Shown here: positions 48,301 to 56,451 of the stretch, piece after piece | How positions within the stretch are numbered: position 1 is the stretch's first letter | Layout of the letters: each line of letters opens with the position of its first letter | Source of the DNA: Apostichopus japonicus | Taxonomy: Eukaryota > Echinodermata > Holothuroidea > Aspidochirotida > Stichopodidae | Length of the DNA stretch: 64,000 bases | Assembly: GCF_037975245.1 (NCBI RefSeq) | Contig: NC_092573.1 | Coordinates: 11,320,001 to 11,384,000 of the forward strand | Direction of reading: 5' to 3' | Translations under genes and position numbers: made by a program | The notes under the pieces: model-generated | What the model saw: only the letters and a program-made list of their open reading frames with translations | Database searches by the model: none | What the model was told of the DNA's origin: nothing

Positions 48301-51300
48301 GTGATATCTGCGATGAAACACTCTTTTGGTTCTTCGCCCGAAGCATCCACGACGGTAAATTCGGGGCCAAAGTCACAAAAAGCGTAGCTGAAGACTCCAC
48401 TCACTTCACCAGCGATGAACTATTGGTTAAAGGGAAATAACAAAGGTGAAAGTGACGAAAAGAAATTCTCTTACAATGTCTCAGCAATATATAGTTCTGT
48501 CCAATGTCTACTATGGGGTTCACAAAACTGACCTCTTTTGGTGTCACACACTTTTGATTTGTTTTTATTTACTCTTTAACATTTCTCTCGTTAATTCTTT
48601 TTGTTAAGAAACATAGCATGACCTTACATTTAGTCCTTCTCAGTCACTATAAATTAACACCTTGAAAAGTTCACTTTCTAGATTTTTTGTGAAATGCAAA
48701 GTTAATATAACTTTCTACTCCTCTTACCCTTCACTTGAAGCAGACTTTGCTAGAGTTTATTTTACAATGTTACCAAACTTGATGAGTATAAGTGTTGTGT
48801 CGGTCCCTTCCTATCAAGATGATTTGGATGGCATCTAGTGTGCTAGGTAGGGATGGAGCAAAGTTGAAGCGCAAAGAAATCACTCCAGAAGCAAGAACAT
48901 TGAGTTGTTGTGTGCATATGCTATTGTATAACAATTTCATGCAAAATTACTGTGTCGTTAACGTGCCAAGTGCAGAAACTTCTCAACATGAAGTGGAGAA
49001 AGTACTGTACCTACTTCCACTGAAAAAAAAGAACATTTTACCTGTAAATGTTTCAAAATATTTGCCTCTTAACTTCAGATCTTGTTCCCTTTTTCCTGTG
49101 TTCTTCAAAGCATTAAACTATTGAATGAAGGTTTCTTTCCTCGGTGTATACTTTTATTCAATCAGGCACACTTGTTTGTTATTTCCCGTAAACTGAATAC
49201 AATGTTATATCAAATACAAACTCTCTCTGTAGTCTCAGGCTTATACAATCATTAGAGTGCAATTAAGATATTGATTCTGGTGTTAGGTTCTACTTACGTG
49301 CTTTTAAACTTGCATAGTATTTCACTCAATAAAATCCCTATTCTTTTTAATTTTTAAGTTTTATAAGTTTCAAACCACATCAGTGGAAATGAGTGGTAGA
49401 GCTTGATTAAAACCTTCTCTGATTTCTGTTTGTTTGTTTTTTAAACCTTGGGCTTCAGGTTTTACAATAACAACAGTCTGCGATCTGAAATGTAAACCAA
49501 CATGTAGATACCAAAGTGATCCTCCATTTCCGAATAACAAGTGTTTTCATAAGTTGTTCGCAAAATGTTAAATCAAGAATACTGTTTTTTTTTTTTTCAT
49601 TTCACTTCAAAAGTCTTAATTTGTGAGAATTTTGAAGCGAGCAAATCAAATTCTCTATGGCTTTTCAAGACGACACAAATGTAAAGAGTTGCAGAATTAT
49701 AGAGTGAACTTACTTTCCACCCTTTATTCATTTTATATTCCAAGAAACGTTCCTGCTAGCATTAAATTACCTTGTCTGTAAATATAAACCAGATATCATA
49801 GCTTTTTTCAACACACAAGGTGCCAATATATCATACATCACCCTTTAAACATTTGTCCAAAATATTCTACTTGGATCAACTAGTACAGATTCCATCTTAC
49901 CACTTTTGGTACTTGGACTTGGGGGAGGGGAGGGAGGTGGTGTCGGCATGGGTACAGCCAAGAGACCTGGGGTCTATTAGGGGGCCAGAAATACATGCAA
50001 GGGGTCGGGAAAATATGTTATATATGAGGTGTGCAAAAAGGTGATACAGGTGACCTAATTGCCCAACCTGGCTCTCGAAACTTGATTAGACCCGTTTCCT
50101 TTAGTAGGTAATCAATACTATTTCCTTCATCCTTGATAGATATTGTCAAAACTAGGTATGACACTGAGTCTTGCAGGAATCCACCTCTTATAAATTCTAC
50201 TTCACTTTAGAAACTATACTTCTAGCTAGTATCGATGAAATAGCGAGAGGGCGTTGTGGTCAAGTGGTTAAGGCAGTGGACTGGGGATCTAAGGATTACA
50301 GGTTCGAGTCCTGGCCAGATCATTGCGTTGTGTCCTTGGGCAAGGCACTTTATCTCCATTGCCTCTCTTCACCCTGGTGTATAAATGGGGACTTGTGAGG
50401 TAACTTGTAAATATAGTTGCGAGCGCCGGTTTGTGGCAGCACCCTATGGGAAGTCCCCAGGGGGACACAGGGTTGTGGTGCACTGTTATGACCCAGGAGA
50501 GATTGATTGAATTGCGCACACTTTGGTGTGTAGGTGTGACAAGTTACCAATGACCAGGGTTAAGTTGTAAAGTTGTGTGAGAGGGCCTTGGCCTTGAACA
50601 AGACTGTAAACCTAAAATTAAAAATTTAAATAAAATACACAAAATCTCTTTCTGCTCGATAATATCAAGTGCTGATGTTTTATGATTTGATTCTCATAGC
50701 CAGAAATTAATTTCACTCACTTAGGGAAGAAGCTAGAAGTATGTCTTAAACAAACTCCATGTAACTCATTTATCTATATAATGAAAAGGGAGTTTTGAAA
50801 GAGATCTTTTAGCAACGGCCTTAAGTTGAACATTGATATCAAGAAACCCACCTGAATTGGTGGATTTAACTGCCTGCAATAGTCATCGATTCTCTGTAGC
50901 AGGCTGTGGGCAGTTTCCGTGACGACCACACACTGGTACTCCTTGAGAAAACTCAAGTCTGTTTCTTGACTTATCTCTGTGGAAGCATTCTTCAGAGTAA
51001 CGTAGGGGTTCAATTCTGCGAGTCTATCCACGCTTGCTTCAGCTCTGTTCGGAGATTAAATGCAAAAAGACAAATGCTTCCTATTATATTAACAGTGACA
51101 AAATATCCGTTGCTGCAAAGTATGAGATTGTTTTGAATATATGACATGAAAGGAACAAACAATTAAACAGTATCTGATCATTTCTTTAAGTCCTTTCCTT
51201 TCATTTTTAAAATTTCTCAATCTAACCAATGAGACTATAATGCACTGGCTTGACCTCCCTCCAGCAGTACGTGCCTCAAATTTGGAGACGAGAGTTTTCC

Positions 51301-54300
51301 CCTGTAGGTCCATATACCGTCAGCTCAGTTTGTGAGATACTGTACAGTTTACAATATTCCAGAGATGAGTTAGTGATACTTATATTCCATCTGAAATCAT
51401 TTCCCAAAAAATAACGTCATGAGGATAAAGTTTTGAACTGGATGGTTTTGACCCACCTCGTCTTTTTATCGTCTACATCTTCCTGCCGGATGAAGAACTG
51501 GGTGCCCAGATCTTGAATTTGGCAAATTCTTCTGTCCAGAACAGTGAGTGACTATATAGAAGGAGACCAGAAACAAGTCTTACCATTGTTGATTGTTAAA
51601 CTATCATAATTTACTATATTATATACTACAGTACATGACAATAGTCACTAATACATATATACATAAATATTTACATATATATATATATATGTGTAAAAGT
51701 AAGTTGGCCTGACGGTACCCTGTCTGTATTCTGTGCATGTTTTTGTCCCTTCTGTTACTGTTACTTGTCATTTAGCCTCTGAAGAAGATCCTGCTAGGAT
51801 CGAAACGTCAGGCCAACATTACTTTTACACATTCTTTTACACAGGACCTCTAGTGGATAAGCAGCTTGCTAACAGTTTTGTTTTATTTTGATAAATATAT
51901 ATATTAATATATTCAAATAGATATTTAAATGTATTTGGTAAGTGTCCATCCATTTCAGTTCCTATAAACAATAAAATGGAACTTGTTACAGAAAAGAACA
52001 AACAGTAGTTGCTTAAATCTTTTGTGCTATCATGAAACAAAAACAATTTAAACACACTAGGAAGAACCAAGACAGTAAATGTATACAAACTGTCAAACAG
52101 TTGGTTTCTATTTCTTCTTTTCTACATCGGGCCAATTTTGTGGGTGTCAGATTTTGTTTGGACCATTGGATATGTCCCCTCCCTCTCCCAACAATAAAAG
52201 CCATTTCAACCTTCACGAAACAAATGCGCAAAATGATCAACAATAGTTTGAAATGTTTTTCATAATAGGGATTGCAGTCTTGTCTTCTCTTTGGGGTAGA
52301 ACTATTAGTGTCAAAAGATTAAGTATAAAGTAGAAGTAATCACTAATTCTCACCTTGATGCCAGCCAAAACGACATTTTTAGCTGCAAAGATAGAACAAA
52401 AATAGGACAAATTCATTTTCAAAGCAAACAGAAGTGTGTCACTTTAAGCTAAGCAGGTATGCAATCATGGTATGGTATAACAATAAAGGAAATTTGAATG
52501 GCTGCAGTGTTTCCTGTACATGTACAGTAGCCACTGACAAATATGTTCTTCTAGACAAATACCACATAAACTTTGATGATGTATTGTAAGTACTGTGTAC
52601 AATGAGGATTTTTATACATGTAATTGCAAATTTGTAATACAATAGTATGTATTTATAGTGTAATATGAAAACATTGCATGTGGGAAATCCAGTGACTGAC
52701 AATTTATATCACAGACAAATTAGTCTTGGTTAAATGTCACATTTTTTTTTCATTATCAAGCCCTTGCTTGCTCAGCTAGGAAATGTGGTCATGTATTTGG
52801 AAATTATTGATTTTATGGATATATTTATCGATTTCAACAAACGTTTACATTGTAATGTGCACCTTCCAACATTACAGTAGAGTATATCTGCTAAATGAAG
52901 AAAAAGCTATATATGATTTGTTTTCTCAAAATGTAGCAAAATTGGTTGTTGAACGACTACTAACTCTGTCCTGCTTCAAACATATTTAGATCCATAAAAA
53001 TGGAAAGTTCAAACAAGTGCAAAAATAATTCTTTAGCATAGATCAAACTAACACAACTATATAAAGCATGAGTTTAAAGCAGGTTGTAGATTCTGGACAA
53101 ACTGTTTCATAATCACCCACAACAGGTTTTTAATCTATAATCTATTCTATGCAATCTCTGTGAGTACATCGACCAATCGGCTACTCCAGATTAGACGGTC
53201 ACAAATCATTTAATATGATACAAACTATTTGGTATCCCACAAATTTATATAATGCAATGCATCATTTTGGGTACACTTGAAACTCTCTGTAGCTGTTTAC
53301 AAATCATTAATACCAATCAATACCAATCATTATTCATTAATACCAATCATTAATACCAATTTCAATTCCAAGTCCACCAAGGCCAACGATTAGAACATTT
53401 GAGTGTGCCATCCGTCTCATGGCTGAATCACCAAGAACATAACGCTGACGGCTGTGAAAGACAAAACAGAGACACAACTTTAAACAGTGTAATAGGACAT
53501 TTCACTGTACAACATAATGACACTGTACAACATAATGATACTGTACAACATAATGACACTGTACAACATGATGACCATGTACAACATAATGACCCTGTAC
53601 AATATAATGACATTGTACAACATAATGACACTGTACAACATAATGACACTTTACAACATTATGACAATGTACAATATAACGACACTGTACAACATGATGA
53701 CACTGTACAATATAATGACAATGTATGTCAGCATAATGACACAGTACAACCTAATGGTAGTTGTAACCCAATGACGCTGTACAATATAATGACCCTGTAC
53801 AACATAATGACACTGTACAACCCAATGACACTGTACAACCCAATGACAATGTACTGTACAACATAATGACACTGTACAACATAATGAGCATAGGAAACCA
53901 TGTTCTGCAGTACACATTATAATTATTAAGTAACTTAGCAGTTTCAGGAGAAGACTAACACATACATTAGTACTTGTCTTCAGTATTCAATACTGTAAAT
54001 CTTCAACCTTACACTATGAACATGTGTCAATGCAAAATAAGATACAATTAAATGTACAGTATATCCACTATTTAAATAATCGCTTGTTATAAAACTAGCA
54101 TTTGCCAATTCTACCACGATTGGTATGGGATGGTAGAGGAGATGTTCAAAATTATTGGTCTAAATTAGCAAGTAAAAATGCAAAACTTACAGTATCTTAT
54201 TAATTAATATTTACAGTAAATACCACTCAGCACTCTATTTTTTGAAGCCCTGTGGTTTGAAAATGATCCCAAAGACTTACATTTCAATAAGTTTGTCTGA

Positions 54301-54470
54301 TCAACACGTCTCAGAACTCAGGAGGACTGAACTGTTACATTGTTGACACTGCTGTTACAAGGCAAAAACTACAGTGAATTTGAGCATCCAAGATTAAGAA
54401 GGGAGTTCAAAATGAAAGGACTACACCACCTGTACAACGAGTCATCGATTTCCTCCTTCTCTTCTGCCAT
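27190..54470 (-). CDS. UBA6: UBA6-type ubiquitin-activating enzyme (E1), 24 coding exons, complete
   Basis: E1 enzyme that adenylates ubiquitin (and FAT10 in vertebrates), forms a thioester and loads E2s such as USE1; cytosol and nucleus. The 24 exons join in one frame of 1027 residues (human about 1052, with a longer N-tail). First adenylation half: GLGGLG at 37-42. Second half (about 410-548 and 790-880): nucleotide motif GCGAIG at 437-442, and NLNRQFLFR at 474-482, whose Arg is part of ATP binding. Catalytic Cys at about 595 lies in PYCTLKSFP. The [13 protein letters not shown] and [13 protein letters not shown] blocks are E1 hallmarks. A C-terminal ubiquitin-fold domain (about 895-1027) ends [12 protein letters not shown]6 rather than UBA1 is shown by [35 protein letters not shown] and the [11 protein letters not shown] end. 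The start is ATG 54470 before [16 protein letters not shown]. Several introns have tandem repeats at their edges, and the last acceptor is triplicated. Confidence 0.95.
27404..27458 (-). pseudogene. Duplicated UBA6 last-exon fragment (decoy 1)
   Basis: Acceptor CCACAG then a frame reading [17 protein letters not shown] and TAA. If spliced to exon 23 in phase, it would end UBA6 about 29 residues early. Confidence 0.75.
27531..27585 (-). pseudogene. Duplicated UBA6 last-exon fragment (decoy 2)
   Basis: As decoy 1 with a few changes: [17 protein letters not shown] then TAA. It is the first acceptor met after exon 23. Confidence 0.75.
27621..29040. other. UBA6: UBA6 intron 23, main part
   Basis: T-rich stretches at 28200-28420 create open frames rich in Phe and Leu on the plus strand; these are low-complexity artefacts. 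Nothing else recognised. Confidence 0.5.
29041..29314 (-). mobile_element. tRNA-derived SINE, family A (copy 3)
   Basis: In UBA6 intron 23, minus orientation (same sense as the gene). (TATG)n on the plus strand is the tail; the tRNA-like head with its A and B boxes is at about 29250-29314. Confidence 0.82.
29713..29807 (-). CDS. UBA6: UBA6 exon 23
   Basis: Residues 950-981, [20 protein letters not shown] then [11 protein letters not shown]. Matches the GxxMLYxxxMPxHxxR block that contacts E2. Donor AC|GTGAGT. Confidence 0.9.
30444..30659 (-). CDS. UBA6: UBA6 exon 22
   Basis: Residues 878-949: [31 protein letters not shown]. Starts the ubiquitin-fold domain. Donor AAG|GTAAGG, phase 0. Confidence 0.94.
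30660..31761. other. UBA6: UBA6 intron 21
   Basis: 1.1 kb of AT-rich sequence with a T/G homopolymer patch at 30850-30891. No embedded gene or element recognised. Confidence 0.5.
31762..31955 (-). CDS. UBA6: UBA6 exon 21
   Basis: Residues 813-877, including [32 protein letters not shown] and [19 protein letters not shown]. Among the most conserved stretches of any E1. Donor TTG|GTAAGG. Confidence 0.95.
31956..34229. other. UBA6: UBA6 intron 20
   Basis: 2.3 kb. Contains the 170-bp tandem duplication at 33034-33392 and a C-rich patch at 33782-33805. An open frame running antisense through exon 20 is not considered real. Confidence 0.5.
33034..33392. repeat. Tandem duplication, about 170-bp period
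   Basis: Two adjacent copies both contain AATTTAAAAAGAAA, GTCAACAGAAATAA, CTGAATATTAATTAACTTGG and TTAGTATAATTATGTTATA. The second copy has an extra segment (GGGTGGGCATTTTTAGATC). Confidence 0.85.
34230..34356 (-). CDS. UBA6: UBA6 exon 20 (acidic linker)
   Basis: Residues 771-813, [18 protein letters not shown] onward. Low-conservation acidic/Thr-rich linker, where E1s vary. Supported by acceptor AAACAG, donor GAAG|GTAAGT and fitting phases. Confidence 0.85.
34357..35360. other. UBA6: UBA6 intron 19
   Basis: A G-rich patch at 34366-34381 lies next to the exon 20 acceptor on the plus strand. No element recognised. Confidence 0.45.
35361..35502 (-). CDS. UBA6: UBA6 exon 19
   Basis: Residues 723-770, [20 protein letters not shown] through [11 protein letters not shown]. 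It ends 36 bases from hAT element N5 copy 2, which sits in the upstream intron. Donor AAG|GTTTGT. Confidence 0.9.
35538..36027 (+). mobile_element. Non-autonomous hAT (Charlie-like) element N5 (copy 2)
   Basis: 490 bp in UBA6 intron 18 with CAGGGGTTCCCTGA and TTAGGGAAACCCTG ends. The 8-bp duplication has one mismatch (GTCGAAAC/GTCGAAAT). Similar to copy 1 along its full length. Confidence 0.9.
36078..36140 (+). mobile_element. hAT-like terminal fragment
   Basis: CAGGGTTGTCCAACCTACGG followed by CCCGCGGG-type GC boxes and a partial internal repeat (CAGGGTTGCGTCCGG). The form is that of a hAT-type left end; no matching right end or duplication was found. Confidence 0.4.
36141..36810. other. 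UBA6: Rest of UBA6 intron 18
   Basis: AT-rich, with a G run at 36278-36287; nothing recognised. Confidence 0.4.
36811..36874 (-). CDS. UBA6: UBA6 exon 18
   Basis: Residues 702-723, [20 protein letters not shown] then EL: the FWxSPKRxPxPxxFD signature. Acceptor TTCTGCAG; donor TT|GTAAGT. Confidence 0.92.
37534..37585 (-). CDS. UBA6: UBA6 exon 17
   Basis: Residues 685-702, [17 protein letters not shown]. Matches the LLxxFPxDxxxKDG block. Acceptor TTGGTAG; donor GGAG|GTATGC. Confidence 0.88.
38051..38179 (-). CDS. UBA6: UBA6 exon 16
   Basis: Residues 642-684, [36 protein letters not shown] then RYYNHK: second catalytic-cysteine half-domain, UBA6-like. Donor AAG|GTATTC. Confidence 0.92.
38180..39314. 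other. UBA6: UBA6 intron 15
   Basis: Contains the 121-bp tandem duplication at 38736-38970; otherwise nothing recognised. Confidence 0.5.
38736..38970. repeat. Tandem duplication, 121-bp period
   Basis: Two copies sharing CCCTCAGATGTTCTTTATTT, GCCTCATAGTATA, CAATTAAGTACCAGACATTA and AAGAGTCAATAG. Confidence 0.88.
39315..39591 (-). CDS. UBA6: UBA6 exon 15 (catalytic cysteine)
   Basis: Residues 549-641. Has [37 protein letters not shown] with the catalytic Cys (about 595), and [16 protein letters not shown]. Donor GAG|GTTTGT, phase 0. Confidence 0.95.
39993..40098 (-). CDS. UBA6: UBA6 exon 14
   Basis: Residues 514-549, including [17 protein letters not shown], the [12 protein letters not shown] signature of E1 active adenylation domains. 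Donor GACAT|GTGAGT gives Ile at the next codon, where Ser or Arg is common. Confidence 0.88.
40521..40554 (+). mobile_element. Truncated SINE tail at the UBA6 exon 13 donor
   Basis: GCAGGAGGATCTAAAATAC followed by (ATAC)n is the 3' end of SINE family A. On the minus strand the tail itself begins at the exon donor (GTATGTATG). Confidence 0.7.
40556..40634 (-). CDS. UBA6: UBA6 exon 13
   Basis: Residues 488-514, [20 protein letters not shown] then EAHQHK. Its donor G|GTATGT coincides with the (CATA)n tail of a truncated SINE. Confidence 0.9.
40857..41130. repeat. AT-rich repeated palindromic block
   Basis: ATATTATAATATTGCCATATAA and close variants recur at roughly 70-130-base spacing, each nearly self-complementary. 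Confidence 0.6.
41481..41625 (+). mobile_element. Dispersed repeat with hammerhead-like core (copy 1)
   Basis: Contains GCCTCTGAAGAAGATCCTG and CTAGGATCTAAACGTCAGGC, then a shared 3' end CTCTAGTGGATGAGCAGTTT and GCTAACAG. Related to 51688-51900 and 56452-56990. Its GAAA box has changed to TAAA. Confidence 0.7.
42560..42794 (-). CDS. UBA6: UBA6 exon 12 (active adenylation site)
   Basis: Residues 409-487. Holds the ATP-site GCGAIGCE (437-444), [20 protein letters not shown] (464-483) and the HIQ junction. Acceptor AAACAG; donor CAG|GTGCTT. Confidence 0.95.
43110..43177 (-). CDS. UBA6: UBA6 exon 11
   Basis: Residues 387-409, [20 protein letters not shown] then EPK. Follows directly on QW as in all E1s. 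Acceptor TCCTAG; donor AA|GTAAGA. Confidence 0.9.
43178..43703. other. UBA6: UBA6 intron 10
   Basis: 526 bases with a (GGT)n-rich patch at 43348-43383; nothing else recognised. Confidence 0.45.
43704..43917 (-). CDS. UBA6: UBA6 exon 10
   Basis: Residues 315-386, ending with [20 protein letters not shown] and [12 protein letters not shown], the strongly conserved E1 block before the crossover loop. Donor TGG|GTAGGT, phase 0. Confidence 0.93.
43918..45084. other. UBA6: UBA6 intron 9
   Basis: Contains the 50-odd-bp minisatellite at 44195-44570; nothing else recognised. Confidence 0.5.
44195..44570. repeat. Minisatellite, about 51-54-bp unit, 7 copies
   Basis: Each unit reads GGTCAAGGGGGGCTCCTACT, CCTCTACAGCACCACATCC and ACCCACCCAACAA with variations. 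Open frames through it are by-products. Confidence 0.88.
45085..45218 (-). CDS. UBA6: UBA6 exon 9
   Basis: Residues 271-315, [19 protein letters not shown] through NRLPKP plus AG. Phase agrees with exons 8 and 10. The donor AAG|GTCTGA is weak, so the exact end is the least certain in this gene. Confidence 0.8.
45219..46277. other. UBA6: UBA6 intron 8
   Basis: No element or embedded gene recognised. Confidence 0.45.
46278..46387 (-). CDS. UBA6: UBA6 exon 8
   Basis: Residues 234-270: [33 protein letters not shown]. Matches SPFSFSIxDTTxxxxYxxGGIAxQVK. Donor TAT|GTGAGT. Confidence 0.9.
46388..47708. other. UBA6: UBA6 intron 7
   Basis: AT-rich; no element or embedded gene recognised. Confidence 0.45.
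47709..47832 (-). CDS. UBA6: UBA6 exon 7
   Basis: Residues 193-234: [31 protein letters not shown], the E1 FCCH-type region. Acceptor TTTTAACAG; donor AAAG|GTACAG. Confidence 0.92.
47833..48296. other. UBA6: UBA6 intron 6 with 12-bp tandem repeat
   Basis: On the plus strand, ACATGATTTTAC/ACGTGATTTTAC repeats at about 48228-48290, ending within ten bases of the exon 6 donor. Confidence 0.6.
48297..48419 (-). CDS. UBA6: UBA6 exon 6
   Basis: Residues 152-192: [18 protein letters not shown] and [14 protein letters not shown], covering the DFGxxFxVxDxxGEEPK start of the first catalytic half-domain region. Donor AAG|GTGAGT, followed by a 12-bp tandem repeat in the intron. Confidence 0.92.
48420..50235. 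other. UBA6: UBA6 intron 5, 3' two-thirds
   Basis: An unsupported 110-codon plus-strand frame at 48792-49124 has no family resemblance. A G-rich patch lies at 49920-49940. Nothing else recognised. Confidence 0.45.
50236..50640 (+). mobile_element. tRNA-derived SINE, family B
   Basis: About 400 bp in UBA6 intron 5, antisense to the gene. The head resembles a Ser/Leu tRNA: TGTGGTCAAGTGGTTAAGGC (A box) and AGGTTCGAGTCCTG (B box). The body includes GTCCTTGGGCAAGGCACTTT, a phrase widespread in aquatic-animal SINEs, and the end is AAAT-rich. Confidence 0.85.
50852..51044 (-). CDS. UBA6: UBA6 exon 5
   Basis: Residues 87-151: [33 protein letters not shown] and [10 protein letters not shown], all close to UBA6. 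Donor CAG|GTGGGT, phase 0. Confidence 0.92.
51457..51551 (-). CDS. UBA6: UBA6 exon 4
   Basis: Residues 56-86, [20 protein letters not shown] onward to KKT plus AG. Matches the xVTxxDxxxxxxxDLGxxFF strand-loop of E1s. Acceptor TATATAG; donor GAG|GTGGGT. Confidence 0.9.
51552..52353. other. UBA6: UBA6 intron 3
   Basis: Holds the dispersed repeat at 51688-51900 and a (TA) patch at 51671-51690; nothing else recognised. Confidence 0.5.
51688..51900 (+). mobile_element. Dispersed repeat with hammerhead-like core (copy 2)
   Basis: Outer inverted repeat GTGTAAAAGTAAGTTGGCCT.. / ..AGGCCAACATTACTTTTACAC encloses CTGAAGA, a GATCC/GGATC hairpin and GAAAC. The 3' part CTCTAGTGGATAAGCAG and TTGCTAACAG matches copy 1. 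It may be the terminal repeat of a Penelope-like element, some of which are known to carry hammerhead motifs. Confidence 0.65.
52354..52382 (-). CDS. UBA6: UBA6 exon 3 (29-nt microexon)
   Basis: Completes Ala46 and codes KNVVLAGIK, the helix after the first glycine-rich turn. Acceptor TTTGCAG; donor AAG|GTGAGA. Skipping would shift the frame. Confidence 0.88.
52383..53356. other. UBA6: UBA6 intron 2
   Basis: Near 53290-53356 the plus-strand phrase ATTAATACCAAT recurs, i.e. repeated GGTATTAAT immediately after the exon 2 donor. Nothing else recognised. Confidence 0.5.
53357..53451 (-). CDS. UBA6: UBA6 exon 2
   Basis: Residues 14-46, [12 protein letters not shown] through the GLGGLGIEI dinucleotide-fold turn. 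Acceptor TTTCACAG; donor ATTG|GTATTA, followed in the intron by several further GGTATTAATG copies. Confidence 0.9.
53505..53890. repeat. 18-bp minisatellite, about 21 copies (UBA6 intron 1)
   Basis: Unit AACATAATGACACTGTAC with point changes and one irregular stretch near 53727-53770. As 18 is a multiple of three, long repetitive open frames appear on both strands. It lies about 55 bases from the exon 2 acceptor. Confidence 0.92.
54430..54470 (-). CDS. UBA6: UBA6 exon 1 (coding part)
   Basis: Codes for [13 protein letters not shown] plus two bases of Ser14; donor ACAG|GTGGTG. The E1-typical IDDxLYSRQ motif is split across the junction to exon 2. Confidence 0.88.
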
Positions 54471-56451
54471 CTTCTCCAAGGTTACTCCAAACAATTATGT
54501 CAGTGAAGGCAGTGAAATGTTTTCAGAAAAGATTTCTGTTTTATAGAAAAGATTGGAAAAAAAGAAAAAAGACCTAACCAGTCAGTCAACTTGGTCTAGA
54601 CTGGTTCTTAATTCAATATATACCCATGTACAAATCTCCAGCATCACATAAGCATTGTGCACGTCAAGTGTACTGCACTCATAAGTTAGTCCTGGGCATG
54701 TACGCAATTTCTCACTGTATTTTCTTTAAATTTCTACTATACACTTGTTCAGGGCCCACTTCCTTCGGCCTGCACACATACAAATGGGTTGCAAACTTGT
54801 ACTTGGATATGTCTCACAATACCGGACTTATGGATAAGTGGCATGGAAGTTATGCTATTGTGTGTAATAACATTTAATATGCTAAGTACTGATAGCTAAG
54901 CAGATACATGATAATCGTAGGCAGAAACAATTTATCTGATATTATTCTTAGGTATTTACAGTAGCTAAGTGTAAACAAGATGGCCAAAGTCCTATGTACA
55001 TTCTGTAGAGGAGTTTGTATTGAATTGCATAGTTTTTTACACATTTATATTAAGGACATAAAGGATCATAAAATTACTAAAGATACATTGTTATTTTATA
55101 ATGTTGCAGATCTCCATAAGCCTATATGTTTTTCTTGCTATGCGATTCCACTGGTAACATCAAAAGGATTTTGAAGCCCTTCTCACAGGTTAGGTTGTCT
55201 AACCTTCCTAAATCATCGGCTTGCTCCAAAAATGATATAATGTACTTGTATTCATAATAGGAAATTGAGGACAATACTCATAGATTTGAGATCTTTAATC
55301 ATTTTTAAAGTTTATCTTTTTCACTAGCTCTGTACGTAATATCACCACAAAAACAGAAGTACTACTGCACTAGTACTAGGCCTTATCAATTGTTTGATAG
55401 TATGAGATCATCTTATGTACTGTAACTTAAGTCTTGACCAAATACAGAGACTGCAAGTAGCCTAATGTTATGAAAAGTAAATAGTACAGTCTGACTAGTT
55501 ATAGGCTAACAATTTTAGCTATCCTAGAAATACGTTAATGTGCGATTGACTTAGCAAATTTGAGAACATGGGATTACAAGTTACATCATTTCCTGCTCAT
55601 TACAGAGCTCAGATATGACTAAGGTGAAGTTACTAATACTATCTTAACTCATACTTCAGCATTAGTTTCAAATTCGGGGTAGGTGGCTCCATGATGTGCC
55701 CATTATCATGACCATCAACCTTAGAATAGGCCTTATGTTACACAAATACTGGCTACAGCTAGACGAAGAAAAATCAACCAATTGCGATAATTAAACTGTA
55801 GTGTAGGCCTAGCCTAAAGACACTTTGGCCTAAATCGTGACAGCTATGCTAACAAAGTACATCTAGCATGTGACGGTAATAGTTGTTGTTTAGCAATTGT
55901 CCACCATGTTACACGAGCCGACGCTCAAAATACAGTTCCATCAGTCACAAATATTTGAGCTTGGGCTAGTCTACAACTACATACATAGCCTAGGCTACTT
56001 AGGCTAGGCTATATTATGAGTCTGTAACTTTACAATAACAGGTAATTTTGGTCATTCTGGTAATTACGGTCAGAATTATGCCATTTAAGTCAGTAGTTAG
56101 CTATTGCGGCCGCTATTGCAACTTGTGTATAACATTTTCAGTAAAATATTATCAAAAATACGACAGCTTCAAAATATGGAAACTTCCCAACCTCAGTTTG
56201 TCCAACAAATGTGGGCCGTTCACGGTGTACTAAATGGGGATTCCCAAATTCACTAGCCTATAATCTTTATGACCATAAATCTTTGAAAATCTGCTAGGGA
56301 GACAAACTGCATTACCCGCAGTGTTCTTGCAAGTGTGCCATCAATACTGTTCCCAACTTTTGTCGCGGTATTGTGTGCCTGTTCAGCTCTGGGCAATGAG
56401 GGTCTCCAGGAAGAATATTTTATTGTAGCTACAGTAATCAAACTAATACAA
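54471..56451. other. UBA6: UBA6 upstream flank
   Basis: Should contain the UBA6 5' UTR and promoter; I see no CpG-rich island, TATA box or clear initiator that I could defend. No other gene recognised. Confidence 0.4.

Noticed and set aside
48792-49124. 110-codon plus-strand frame in UBA6 intron 5
   Set aside because: No recognisable domain, no splice partners, antisense within an intron.
53399-53917. Coding repeats in long overlapping open frames on both strands
   Set aside because: They follow from the 18-bp unit being a multiple of three and overlap UBA6 exon 2 in part; no family resemblance.
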